23,230 nucleotides of DNA from a virus (IMGVR_UViG_3300011258_000954:1-23230); one strand, 5' to 3'. Shown: positions 6,515 to 14,001, counted from the stretch's first letter. Program-made: numbers and translations. Notes: generated from the letters alone by a model not told the origin.

Positions 6515-7744
6515 ATGAAAAAGTTTTCGACATACATAACTGAAGAAAAAAACACTCACATGGAACACCTAGAGGACGCTGTTCTCAACGCAGGTGTGAA
6601 AGGAGCAAGAGATGCAATTAATCTCCTCAGAAATTTACGTGATATGCTCGCTGGCAGCAGTGATTCTGCTGTGGACGTCACCGTAAAGTGGGACGGTGCA
6701 CCTGCTATCTTTGCAGGTATTGACCCAACAGATGGAAAGTTCTTTGTTGCTAAGAAGGGTATCTTCAATAAGAATCCTAAAATATACAAGACCGAAGCAG
6801 AGGTTAAGGCAGATACCTCTGGCGATCTAGCAAAGAAACTATCACTGACATTAAAGTATTTGCCAGAACTTGGTATCACTCAAGGTGTGTATCAAGGAGA
6901 TCTACTATACTCTAGATCTGATTTAAAAAAACAAACGGTTGATGGTGAGAAGATGGTCACATTCCATCCTAACACTATCATGTATGCAGTCCCACTCGCA
7001 TCAGAGTTGGGTAGAACTATACGCCAATCACAAATTGGTATTGTTTGGCATACAACCTATACAGGCGACTCTTTTGAGAACATGAGTGCATCATTTGGTA
7101 AGAACATTGCTTCTAAATTTAAAAATAGCAAGAATGTTTGGTCTGTAGATGCTATGTTCCAAGATGTATCAGGCAATGCTACATTTACAAAGAAAGAGAC
7201 TACACGAATCACCAAGTTGCTTTCCGACGCTGGGAAAATTTTTAGAAAACTTGATGCTAAAACACTTAATGGAATATCTGACAATCCCGAACTGCTTCAG
7301 AAAGTAAAGACTCACTACAACACAAAGGTGCGTAAAGGTGAACGAATTACTAATGTTTCTGCTCATGTCAGGGATCTCGTTAATTACATTACTGAATTCT
7401 ATGGAAAAGAAGCAGAAAAAAGGAAGACGCCACAAGGCAAAGCAAAACAAACAGACAAGCGTGATGAGATACTAAGTTTCTTTTCTAATTCAAATAAAAA
7501 GAATTTAGAAAACATCTTCACGATGATGAACTATATAATAGTTGCAAAAGAAATAATTGTTGACAAATTAGACCAAGCAAGTAATATAGGTACATTCCTA
7601 CGAACAGCAAAAGGATTTGAAGTAACTGCTCCTGAAGGATATGTAGGTATTGATCGAAAAGGAAGTGCTTTGAAGTTGGTTAATCGTATGGAGTTCTCAA
7701 GAGCGAACTTCTCAAGTGATGTGATTAAAGGATGGGAAAAATGA
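6515..7744 (+). CDS. Late protein with KWDG nucleotidyltransferase-like motif (DUF6267-type)
   Basis: This 409-aa protein starts one base after the previous stop. Its first ten residues, MKKFSTYITE, resemble the T4 capsid targeting peptide, ending in an ITE motif. The block NTHMEHLEDAVLNAG, then VTVKWDGAPAIFAGIDP (K58, D60, G61), FFVAKKGIFNK and GVYQGDLLYS (about 124-133), matches a conserved marine-myovirus family I remember as DUF6267. KxDG, then a K-G segment, then QGD, has the order of motifs I, III and IV of covalent nucleotidyltransferases (ligases, capping enzymes), so a ligase-like fold is plausible. The C-terminal part (about 240-340) is helical and basic. Activity is not established. 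Confidence 0.75.
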   Translation: MKKFSTYITEEKNTHMEHLEDAVLNAGVKGARDAINLLRNLRDMLAGSSDSAVDVTVKWDGAPAIFAGIDPTDGKFFVAKKGIFNKNPKIYKTEAEVKADTSGDLAKKLSLTLKYLPELGITQGVYQGDLLYSRSDLKKQTVDGEKMVTFHPNTIMYAVPLASELGRTIRQSQIGIVWHTTYTGDSFENMSASFGKNIASKFKNSKNVWSVDAMFQDVSGNATFTKKETTRITKLLSDAGKIFRKLDAKTLNGISDNPELLQKVKTHYNTKVRKGERITNVSAHVRDLVNYITEFYGKEAEKRKTPQGKAKQTDKRDEILSFFSNSNKKNLENIFTMMNYIIVAKEIIVDKLDQASNIGTFLRTAKGFEVTAPEGYVGIDRKGSALKLVNRMEFSRANFSSDVIKGWEK

Positions 7745-7854
7745 AAGAAGTGATGATGGAATATGTGGGATATGGATTTATGTGGTTGATATGTATTATG
7801 CTATGTTTGATACCATTGCATTTACTGCACTCAGTATTACATGCATTTTTCTAA
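7741..7854 (+). CDS. 37-aa single-span membrane protein
   Basis: The frame starts with an ATGA overlap on the previous stop and encodes MKEVMMEYVGYGF followed by a strongly hydrophobic helix (MWLICIMLCLIPLHLLHSVL). This is one membrane span with a short tail (HAFF) and no cleavage site. It is coupled to the KWDG gene and precedes a late promoter. Candidate roles are a holin-like or membrane-anchoring peptide, but nothing in the sequence decides. The start context (GGATGGGAAAA) is purine-rich. Confidence 0.55.
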   Translation: MKEVMMEYVGYGFMWLICIMLCLIPLHLLHSVLHAFF

Positions 7855-7857
7855 AAG

Positions 7858-7865
7858 TATAAATA
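7858..7865 (+). promoter_or_regulatory. T4-type late promoter (TATAAATA)
   Basis: An exact TATAAATA lies just after the 37-aa gene and 88 nt before the ATG at 7954. The long leader is unlike the other two late promoters in the window and contains a hairpin (7878-7914). It should drive the multidomain protein gene and the gene after it. Confidence 0.72.
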
Positions 7866-7877
7866 ACTGTTATTAGT

Positions 7878-7919
7878 CCTTATAAGCGACACTCTATTAT
7901 AACGCTTTATTAGGTTTTT
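7878..7919 (+). terminator. Imperfect hairpin with T-run in the 5' leader; possible terminator
   Basis: CCTTATAAGCG (7878-7888) pairs with CGCTTTATTAGG (7903-7914) through AAGCG/CGCTT and an outer CC/GG, with one bulge and one mismatch, followed by five T residues (7915-7919). It could end upstream transcripts or act as a leader element of the transcript from 7858. The stem is modest. Confidence 0.38.
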
Positions 7920-7953
7920 AGTCAAGCATTAAGTCTACGGAAAACATGCTAGT

Positions 7954-9957
7954 ATGAAAAAAATAGTATTTACATTTGGAAGAATGAACCCACCAACTGT
8001 GGGTCATCAAAAACTCGTTGATAAGGTCAAGTCCGTTGCCAAAGCACAAAAGGCAGACGCTAGAGTGTATTTGTCACACTCTCAAAACAATAAAAAAGAT
8101 CCCTTAGATTACGACACAAAGATTAATCTTGCTAAGAAGGCATTTGGTTCAACCGTAACTAAGTCTAGAGCAAGAACTATCATTGATGTTATGAAAGAAC
8201 TTACTGCGCAAAAGTACACCGACGTGGTGTTAGTTGTAGGTTCAGATCGTATAAAAGAATTCAAAACTTTGCTAGACAAGTATAACGGCAAAGATTATAA
8301 CTTCGAATCTATTAAATATCAATCTGCTGGTCAAAGAGATCCTGACGCTGAAGGTGTATCAGGTATGAGTGCCAGTAAGATGCGTGCTGCAGCAAAGGAA
8401 GGTGATCTTAAGGCATTCAAGTCTGGTCTACCTAAACCTCTACAGTCCTCTGCTCAAAAGATATATGATATGCTCCGTGATATAATGGAGACCGAAGAGT
8501 TAGACGAAGCAGTAATGACGTTACAACAGCGCATGAAACGAGCAAGAACGATGAAACGTATTGCTAAGAAACTTGCGATGAAACGAAAGATTAGAAAGAA
8601 ACGATTTGCCGATGCGAGTCGTTTACTACAGAGAGCGCGAAAGGCAGCAAAGAACATACTAAGAAAGAAACTTGCTGGTTCGCGTGGAGAGAATTACAAA
8701 CAACTCTCATTCTCAGGCAAGATGTCTGTAGATAAGTTGGTTGATAAACGTTCTGGTGTAATTGATAAACTAGCGAAAAGACTTTTGCCTAAAGTTCGTA
8801 AAGCAGAAATGGCAAGAGTTAAAGCAGCAAGAAGTGGACCAAAGAACGAGGAATACGATTGGTTGGAAAACGAAGATCTCGTGTTTGAGTTGTACGAATC
8901 CGATGCGGAGGAGTTCATGACTGAATTACTTGACGAAGCAAGACAAGACTCAGATATAAAAGATCGAGAGGGAACTCAACCTGCTAAGTATCACTCTGGT
9001 CTAAAAAAGTCAACTAAGGTTGCTCGTGATAGAGCATTCCAAAAAGGTGCTGATAAAGATCCAAGTGATCCTTCAGCATATCCAAAGTCACATCCTGGAG
9101 ATAGCACTGCTAAAACTAAAATGTCAAAACATACTAAAAAATATCATCAGATGTTCGGTGAGAAAGTTGAACAAGAAGACATAACTGAAAACGCCAAAGC
9201 AGCATTAATGAAAAAAGCAGACAAGTCTGGTATATCATACGGCATATTAAAGAAGGTATATGATAGAGGACTTGCAGCATGGCGTACAGGGCATCGTCCA
9301 GGTGCTAATCAACAACAATGGGGTTTTGCTCGTGTTAATTCTTTTATCACTAAAGGTAAAGGAACATGGGGCAAAGCAGATGCTGATCTTGCAGCAAAAG
9401 TTAGAGGATCGAAATCGAAGAGTGAAGATTGTTGGGATGGATATCATCAACAGGGTATGAAAAAGAAGGGTGATAAAGTTGTTCCTAATTGTGTGAAAGA
9501 GGCAGTATCACCTGCTCAACAGGCAGCAATCGCTATTTCTAAGAAGAAAAAGTTTAAGGAAATGATGAACAAATCAGGTGCTGGTGAGTTTGGTAGCACA
9601 GAACTTGCTAACAAATACAAAAAAGATACACCTGGCCAAGTTGCTGAAGACTGCGATTGTGATTATAGCGATGTTGTAATTACTGAGGCAGAATATCAAG
9701 GGAGATCGGTAAAACTAAATGATCCATTCAGATTACCAAGTGGAAATAAAAAGAAGTTTGGTGTGTATGTGAAGAATGCTAAAGGAAATATCATAAAGGT
9801 TACATTTGGTGATCCTAATATGGAAATCAAACGCGATGATCCAGCAAGAAGAAAGTCATTTAGAGCAAGACATGATTGCGCAAACAAAACAGATAAAACT
9901 ACTCCAGGATATTGGTCGTGTTACCAATGGCGTGCTAGTGCAAAAGTAGACAACTAA
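7954..9957 (+). CDS. Multidomain late protein: HIGH-type nucleotidyltransferase plus phage virion domains
   Basis: This 667-aa protein starts with a nucleotidyltransferase domain (1 to about 175): TFGRMNPPTVGHQK is the GRxNPPTxGH form of the HIGH motif, and SGMSASKMR (137-144) stands for ISSTxxR, as in NMN or cytidylyl transferases. Then come a very basic helical segment (190-290), a Lys-rich middle, a GISYGILKKVYDRG...AAWRTGHRPG block (426-465, DUF5824 as I recall), a CWDGYHQQGMKKKG...PNCVKE block (493-516) and a conserved C-terminal domain (580-660, DPNMEIKRDDPARRKSFRARH). Motifs LDEA (183-186), LDEA (326-329), ITEN (410-413) and ITEA (576-579) lie between these parts and match T4 gp21-type sites. 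The ribosome binding site is weak. Confidence 0.75.
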   Translation: MKKIVFTFGRMNPPTVGHQKLVDKVKSVAKAQKADARVYLSHSQNNKKDPLDYDTKINLAKKAFGSTVTKSRARTIIDVMKELTAQKYTDVVLVVGSDRIKEFKTLLDKYNGKDYNFESIKYQSAGQRDPDAEGVSGMSASKMRAAAKEGDLKAFKSGLPKPLQSSAQKIYDMLRDIMETEELDEAVMTLQQRMKRARTMKRIAKKLAMKRKIRKKRFADASRLLQRARKAAKNILRKKLAGSRGENYKQLSFSGKMSVDKLVDKRSGVIDKLAKRLLPKVRKAEMARVKAARSGPKNEEYDWLENEDLVFELYESDAEEFMTELLDEARQDSDIKDREGTQPAKYHSGLKKSTKVARDRAFQKGADKDPSDPSAYPKSHPGDSTAKTKMSKHTKKYHQMFGEKVEQEDITENAKAALMKKADKSGISYGILKKVYDRGLAAWRTGHRPGANQQQWGFARVNSFITKGKGTWGKADADLAAKVRGSKSKSEDCWDGYHQQGMKKKGDKVVPNCVKEAVSPAQQAAIAISKKKKFKEMMNKSGAGEFGSTELANKYKKDTPGQVAEDCDCDYSDVVITEAEYQGRSVKLNDPFRLPSGNKKKFGVYVKNAKGNIIKVTFGDPNMEIKRDDPARRKSFRARHDCANKTDKTTPGYWSCYQWRASAKVDN

Positions 9958-9968
9958 AGGAAACTGAA

Positions 9969-11483
9969 ATGAATTTACTAAACACAATTAAAAATCTATA
10001 CGAAAAGGTTGATCCTCAAGACACTGGCGGTGCTGAAGAAACATCTATGATTATGGGTCAAGTGAAACAGATGCGACACTATCTCGATGGTATTGAAGAG
10101 AGAGTTGCAAAAGACGGTGATGTCGAGGAATGGGTACAGAATAAACTTACAAAGGCAACTGACTATCTAAAGTCTGTCTATGGTTATAAATTAGGCAAAG
10201 ATGATAGTGAGGGGATAAATGAAGAAGTTGAACTTGACGAGGCATTAGATAAAAAAGACGAACCCAAAGTTAAAGAGATAATTAAAAAGTTAAAGGGTGC
10301 AAGTAAAGCTCATGCTGGTCAAGCAGATGATTTAGAAAAGGCAGTCCTTGACGAGGCACAAAAACTTTTCATGTTCACAACGAAAGCAGAAGCACAAAAG
10401 AAAGCAAAAGAAATTGGCGGTAAAGTATTAGAATTAAAACGAGCAATGGATGGCAACATGTTTGCTGTTCTTCATAAAGATCTAACAAAAGAGGAATTGA
10501 AAATGTCAATCGGAGAAGGTAAAACATATGGTCTGACTCAATCATTGCTCGATGCAGTCAAAGGTGTATTAAATGCTGACAACACCAATGATGTATCTGA
10601 CGATGGCGATGAGATGGATAAGGTACAACCAAAAGCATTAAAGAAGAAGTTTGCAAATCGTAAAGACAAAGACATCGACAATGATGGAGATACAGATGAT
10701 TCAGATGAGTATCTACATAAGAGACGTAAAGCAGTTTCTAAAGCAATCGACAAAGAAGAAGAGGTCGATGATAAAGAAGTAGAAAAGAAAGCGAAGGCAG
10801 AAAAAGATGTTGACGTTGACGACAAGGACGATAATAAGAAAGCGATGGCAAAAAATGCTGACGATGATGATGAAAAGTCCGACGAAGAAAAGCAAAAAGA
10901 AAAAGAACTAATTGCTAAAAAGTCAGATCGTAAAGAAAAAATCAATACTAAACCAACTATTGGCGAAAGTGCTGCTCGTAAGCGTTTATCTGGTATGATG
11001 AAAGACAAAGCGAACGTAAAAAACGTTCGTATTCCTACTCCTGCTGAGCGTAGAGCACAAATGGCAAAACAGAATGCAGGTAAAAAGAAGAATCCAAACT
11101 CTATATTTGCTTCTACAAATGAGGAAGTTGAACTTGACGAAGCAAAGTTTACAGATAAGCAAATCAAGATGGCGTATGGCGTATTGAATGACCCACGTTA
11201 TAAGGGTGGCAACTTATCTGGTGCTACGAAAGCGATCGAAAAAATTGCTCGCGGATTATCAAAAAATCCTAGTGTTATGAAAGCAATGAAGGCGACTTCT
11301 GAACAGGTTATTGTGAAAGAATTAAACATTAAAGAAGAAGAAATGACGCCTGAGCAGGAAAAGAAAAAAGAAGAAATCGTTATGGCAATGAAGAAAAAGT
11401 TGCCAGAATTCGAAGCGAAGTATGGTGATCGAGCAAAAGAAGTCATGTACGCCACTGCCACTAAGATGGCAATGAAAACTTAA
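9969..11483 (+). CDS. Charged late core-like protein with repeated LDEA motifs and an EF-hand-like loop
   Basis: This 504-aa late protein has an N-terminal helical domain (MGQVKQMRHYLDGIEERV...EEWVQNKLTKATDYLKSVYGYK), a charged low-complexity middle (about 260-325, Asp/Glu/Lys) and conserved C-terminal blocks (FTDKQIKMAYGVLNDPRYKGG; LPEFEAKYGDRAKEVMYATATKMAMK). DIDNDGDTDDSDE (235-247) is a full EF-hand or dockerin-type calcium loop. Prohead-protease-like motifs are LDEA (89-92), LDEA (127-130), IGEG (181-184), IGES (331-334) and LDEA (389-392). The first and last sit in an identical 9-residue block, NEEVELDEA. It has a good AAAGGAAA site. Probably a prohead core or internal head protein; function is inferred. 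Confidence 0.68.
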   Translation: MNLLNTIKNLYEKVDPQDTGGAEETSMIMGQVKQMRHYLDGIEERVAKDGDVEEWVQNKLTKATDYLKSVYGYKLGKDDSEGINEEVELDEALDKKDEPKVKEIIKKLKGASKAHAGQADDLEKAVLDEAQKLFMFTTKAEAQKKAKEIGGKVLELKRAMDGNMFAVLHKDLTKEELKMSIGEGKTYGLTQSLLDAVKGVLNADNTNDVSDDGDEMDKVQPKALKKKFANRKDKDIDNDGDTDDSDEYLHKRRKAVSKAIDKEEEVDDKEVEKKAKAEKDVDVDDKDDNKKAMAKNADDDDEKSDEEKQKEKELIAKKSDRKEKINTKPTIGESAARKRLSGMMKDKANVKNVRIPTPAERRAQMAKQNAGKKKNPNSIFASTNEEVELDEAKFTDKQIKMAYGVLNDPRYKGGNLSGATKAIEKIARGLSKNPSVMKAMKATSEQVIVKELNIKEEEMTPEQEKKKEEIVMAMKKKLPEFEAKYGDRAKEVMYATATKMAMKT

Positions 11484-11492
11484 TCTTAAAAT

Positions 11493-11500
11493 TATAAATA
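11493..11500 (+). promoter_or_regulatory. T4-type late promoter (TATAAATA)
   Basis: An exact TATAAATA sits in the short gap after the core-like gene and 31 nt before the ATG at 11532, with an AGGAG ribosome binding site in the leader. The distance equals that of the late promoter at 5047. It should drive the structural block that follows. Confidence 0.82.
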
Positions 11501-11531
11501 AGTAACAAATCTTTAATAGGAGATAAACAAA

Positions 11532-12263
11532 ATGTCACTTTGGGGTAATAAAGACAGCAAAACAATAGCAGGTAGTATTACTGTTACTGCTGCAAACTCT
11601 ACTGTTGTCGGATCAGGGACAACACTCACTAACTTCGCAGTTGGCGACTCACTAAATGCTGGAGACAGCGATTTTGTGATCACTGCTATCGCTAACGCAA
11701 CCGTCGCAACTGTAAGAGCAGGTGCTACTGGTGGAACATTGGCAAGTGCTCAATCTAACAATGCATACGTTGTATCAGAGAAACCAAAATACATGGCATA
11801 TGGTCAAGTTAATGGTGATCTAGGAAATGTATACGGTGTAGACGTTGGCGAGATGGAAGGTTCACCAATCTCATCAACTATCACTATTACAACAGCAGGT
11901 GCTAATTACACTTCAGCACCTACTATTGCGATCTCAGCACCTGAACATCCTAATGGCGTTCAAGCAACTGCCACATGTACGATTAGTTCTAACGCAATTA
12001 ATGCTGTTACTGTAACTAACGACGGACAAGGTTATCAGTCAATCCCAACAGTATCACTATCAGGTGGTAACACTACTATCGCAGGTGTTGGAGTTTTGAC
12101 TGCTGCATTGGTATCAACTGAACAACTAGCAGTTCCTCACGCTGGTTGGGTAGTTCGAACTGCAGGTTCTGGCGGTCGTGCTGGACGTGTTCAGTACGAA
12201 ACACTCGTAGCGAGTTCCTCTGTTACTGGTGATGGTGCTGACGACGCTAAGTTGCCTGAATAA
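11532..12263 (+). CDS. Virion structural protein, conserved in T4-like marine phages
   Basis: This 243-aa protein begins MSLWGNKDSKTIAGSITVTAANSTVVGSGTTLTNF, a start I associate with a common structural protein of T4-like cyanophages. It is rich in Ser, Thr, Ala, Val and Gly and in beta-strand repeats (TITITTAGANYTSAPTIAIS, then AVTVTNDGQGYQSIPTVSLSGG). The end, HAGWVVRT, GSGGRAGRVQYETLVASSS and TGDGADD, matches the same family. No catalytic motif is visible. The two AGANYTSAP and GQGYQSIP units look like an internal repeat of a beta-sandwich. It sits right after a late promoter and has an AGGAG site. Probably a neck, sheath-associated or fibre-like virion part; the exact role is unknown. Confidence 0.78.
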   Translation: MSLWGNKDSKTIAGSITVTAANSTVVGSGTTLTNFAVGDSLNAGDSDFVITAIANATVATVRAGATGGTLASAQSNNAYVVSEKPKYMAYGQVNGDLGNVYGVDVGEMEGSPISSTITITTAGANYTSAPTIAISAPEHPNGVQATATCTISSNAINAVTVTNDGQGYQSIPTVSLSGGNTTIAGVGVLTAALVSTEQLAVPHAGWVVRTAGSGGRAGRVQYETLVASSSVTGDGADDAKLPE

Positions 12264-12278
12264 ATTGGAGAATAACTA

Positions 12279-12659
12279 ATGGCAGATAAAAAGGTCACAG
12301 AATTAACGGCAGCGACGAGTACGACTGCCGACGACCTTTTGATGATTGTCGATAATCCAAACGGTACACCTGCAAGTAAAAAGATCACGCTGAACCACTT
12401 TTTCGGAAGTGTTTCAGCGAATACCGTTATTAGTGGCACTCTTAGAACGAGCGCGAACAACACTATTGCTGGTAATAAGATGACTGTTACTGCTAACACT
12501 ACCTTCAATGGAAACTTGAGAATGTCATCAGATACTCCATCATCCAACAACGCAGGATCTGAAGGATATGGAATTGGGTCAATATGGTTCGATGCGAACT
12601 ACATTTATGTTGCAACTGCATCAGGAGTAATTAAAAGGGTTGCATTGAGCGTATTCTAA
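12279..12659 (+). CDS. Small virion structural protein
   Basis: This 126-aa protein starts MADKKVTELTAATSTTADDLLMIVDNPNGTPASKKITL, a sequence start common in phage virion proteins, and ends with IWFDANYIYVATASGVIKRVALSVF, a C-terminal block typical of tail-fibre or neck-fibre modules. The middle is a Thr/Asn/Ser-rich beta region (SGTLRTSANNTIAGNKMTVTANTTFNG). It has a GGAG site at 12267-12270 and follows the previous structural gene by 15 nt. Probably a trimeric beta-structured virion component; no function beyond this can be read. Confidence 0.75.
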   Translation: MADKKVTELTAATSTTADDLLMIVDNPNGTPASKKITLNHFFGSVSANTVISGTLRTSANNTIAGNKMTVTANTTFNGNLRMSSDTPSSNNAGSEGYGIGSIWFDANYIYVATASGVIKRVALSVF

Positions 12660-12670
12660 AAGTATAACAT

Positions 12671-13057
12671 ATGTTTGAAAATTTGACGGAAGACAACTTC
12701 CAACTTTTCGCCATGAAATATTATATAAATCCACATTGTACGGATTTATTAGAGTTTCGTGAAGATCTTCGAAGAATATGCTACATTAAAAGATTATTTA
12801 AGAAGTATGAGAAAACTGGTGTGTTAAAAGAAAGACTGATATTGAATCACTTGATGGTTCTTTACAACATGTTTGAATCTAGAGAAATGACACGTATGTT
12901 GTTCTTTAGACTAACTGAATATCACCATTACTTGAAACCATTTTTGATGTTTCTTAGTTATTGGCCAGTCAACATTGGCAAAATAGATGGAAAAGATGTA
13001 GTTGATACTAACATACCATTAGACATCTACATTGTAAACACTCTTAGGAAAATTTAA
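12671..13057 (+). CDS. Conserved unknown protein of the late block
   Basis: This 128-aa helical protein begins MFENLTEDNFQLFAMKYYINPHC and contains KERLILNHLMVLYNMFESREMTRMLFFRL, a family conserved in T4-like marine phages as I remember it, without known function. It is rich in aromatic and basic residues and has no signal peptide or clear membrane span. A TATAACAT element (12663-12670) just before the ATG is close to, but not, the late promoter consensus. The stop overlaps the next ATG by one base (TAATG), so it is coupled to the next gene. A role in head or neck assembly is possible from location only. Confidence 0.72.
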   Translation: MFENLTEDNFQLFAMKYYINPHCTDLLEFREDLRRICYIKRLFKKYEKTGVLKERLILNHLMVLYNMFESREMTRMLFFRLTEYHHYLKPFLMFLSYWPVNIGKIDGKDVVDTNIPLDIYIVNTLRKI

Positions 13058-13617
13058 TGGCAAGCAAAATTGTAGATCTAGTCCTAGTATATCAGTTTCT
13101 GAAAAGACTGACTACACCTTTTGATAAGACCGAAGCATTCAAACTCGGACTTATTGATAAGGACGGCAAGTCGCTGAAGAAGGCAGAAACTTCTGAAGAA
13201 AAATCAGCGATGGGATACTTCGATCGTTTGACATTTAATCTCAAGCGTTTGCTTGGAAAACTTCCTGGTGGTAAATCAAGATTGGCATCATATGCTGCTG
13301 CTTTGTTACTCCTCAGAGAACATGCTAACCCCAAAGGGCATTACACTGATGAGGAACTAGCACAAGATCTTATGGAGAACCTAGATATGTTAGATAAAAC
13401 TGTAACCAAAAAACTCAATGAGTTTATTGCTGAAGATGCCCCTGCTAATGCTACAGGCGCAGCAGTTGCTGGTACTGGTGATGATCCTTCTGATTGGAAG
13501 AAGATGGATGCCAGAAAGAAAGAAACTAAAATGTTTCTTCGACGTTATATGGAAGGAAAAATGAAACGTGAGGCGTTGAAGAAACGCAAAGATTTCATGA
13601 AGAATCTAGGACTGTAA
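13057..13617 (+). CDS. Conserved late protein with an FIAE site
   Basis: This 186-aa protein matches a conserved marine T4-like family: MASKIVDLVLVYQFLKRLTTPFDKTEAFKLGLID, a LLGKLPGGKSRLASYAAALLLL block (65-86) and a basic C-terminus (MFLRRYMEGKMKREALKKRKDF). Residues 121-126 are NEFIAE, matching the end of the T4 capsid targeting peptide and a gp21-like IxE site, followed by an Ala/Gly linker (NATGAAVAGTG). If cleaved, the basic C-terminal part would be released. It overlaps the previous gene by one base and is followed by the next gene after one base. Role unknown; a head-core or packaged protein fits. Confidence 0.72.
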   Translation: MASKIVDLVLVYQFLKRLTTPFDKTEAFKLGLIDKDGKSLKKAETSEEKSAMGYFDRLTFNLKRLLGKLPGGKSRLASYAAALLLLREHANPKGHYTDEELAQDLMENLDMLDKTVTKKLNEFIAEDAPANATGAAVAGTGDDPSDWKKMDARKKETKMFLRRYMEGKMKREALKKRKDFMKNLGL

Positions 13618-13618
13618 C

Positions 13619-13960
13619 ATGCCTGCTTCACCTCAACCAGAAATAGACTTTTTCCAACTAATGGAGGATCGACGTGTGGAAACGGAACAGCACATTGAGA
13701 AACTTCACATAAGGATAAATGACATGAAAGATGAATTGCATGGTGAGATTGAAAAGTCGCATAATGCTATTATGTCAGAAATAAAAGAACTGCGAGAGGA
13801 TCAACGTTTGCATAATGAGAAGGAAGTGGTTCAGTTGGAACGTCTAGATGATCGTCTCAAGCACGTTGAGCGTTGGAAGTGGATCGTAATGGGCGGTGGT
13901 ATAGTGGTTGGTTGGTTGCTATTAGGTGGATTAGACGCTATAAAGGATTTTTTTAGATAA
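13619..13960 (+). CDS. Coiled-coil protein with C-terminal membrane anchor (XhlA-like)
   Basis: This 113-aa protein has a long helical, heptad-like region (about 20-85: EQHIEKLHIRINDMKDELHGEIEK, then EIKELREDQRLHNEKEVVQLERLDDRLKHVER) followed by WKWIVMGGGIVVGWLLLGGL (86-105), a single membrane span, and a short tail. This layout, coiled coil then ERWKW then a span, is that of XhlA-type phage proteins that pair with holins. It is the last gene of the late block. Lysis or membrane-anchoring is a reasonable guess, but no holin or endolysin is seen beside it. Confidence 0.65.
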   Translation: MPASPQPEIDFFQLMEDRRVETEQHIEKLHIRINDMKDELHGEIEKSHNAIMSEIKELREDQRLHNEKEVVQLERLDDRLKHVERWKWIVMGGGIVVGWLLLGGLDAIKDFFR

Positions 13961-14001
13961 AAAGCTTGCCTTCATAGGGGTTTCAACGTATAATAACTCC
14001 T
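13961..14001 (+). promoter_or_regulatory. Early-type promoter for primase
   Basis: AAAGC leads into TTGCCT (13966-13971), a 17-bp spacer and TATAAT (13989-13994), the same layout as the promoters at 3211 and 23097. The primase ATG is at 14002, only 7 nt after the -10 box, so the expected transcript start lies at or next to the start codon. Confidence 0.72.

Noticed and set aside
10538-11167. Long open frame of 209 codons on the minus strand
   Set aside because: It is a Ser/Phe-rich shadow of the Lys/Glu/Asp-rich core protein gene, with no ribosome binding site and no family likeness.
12663-12670. TATAACAT as a late promoter before 12671
   Set aside because: It ends directly at the ATG and differs from TATAAATA; read-through from 11493 explains expression.
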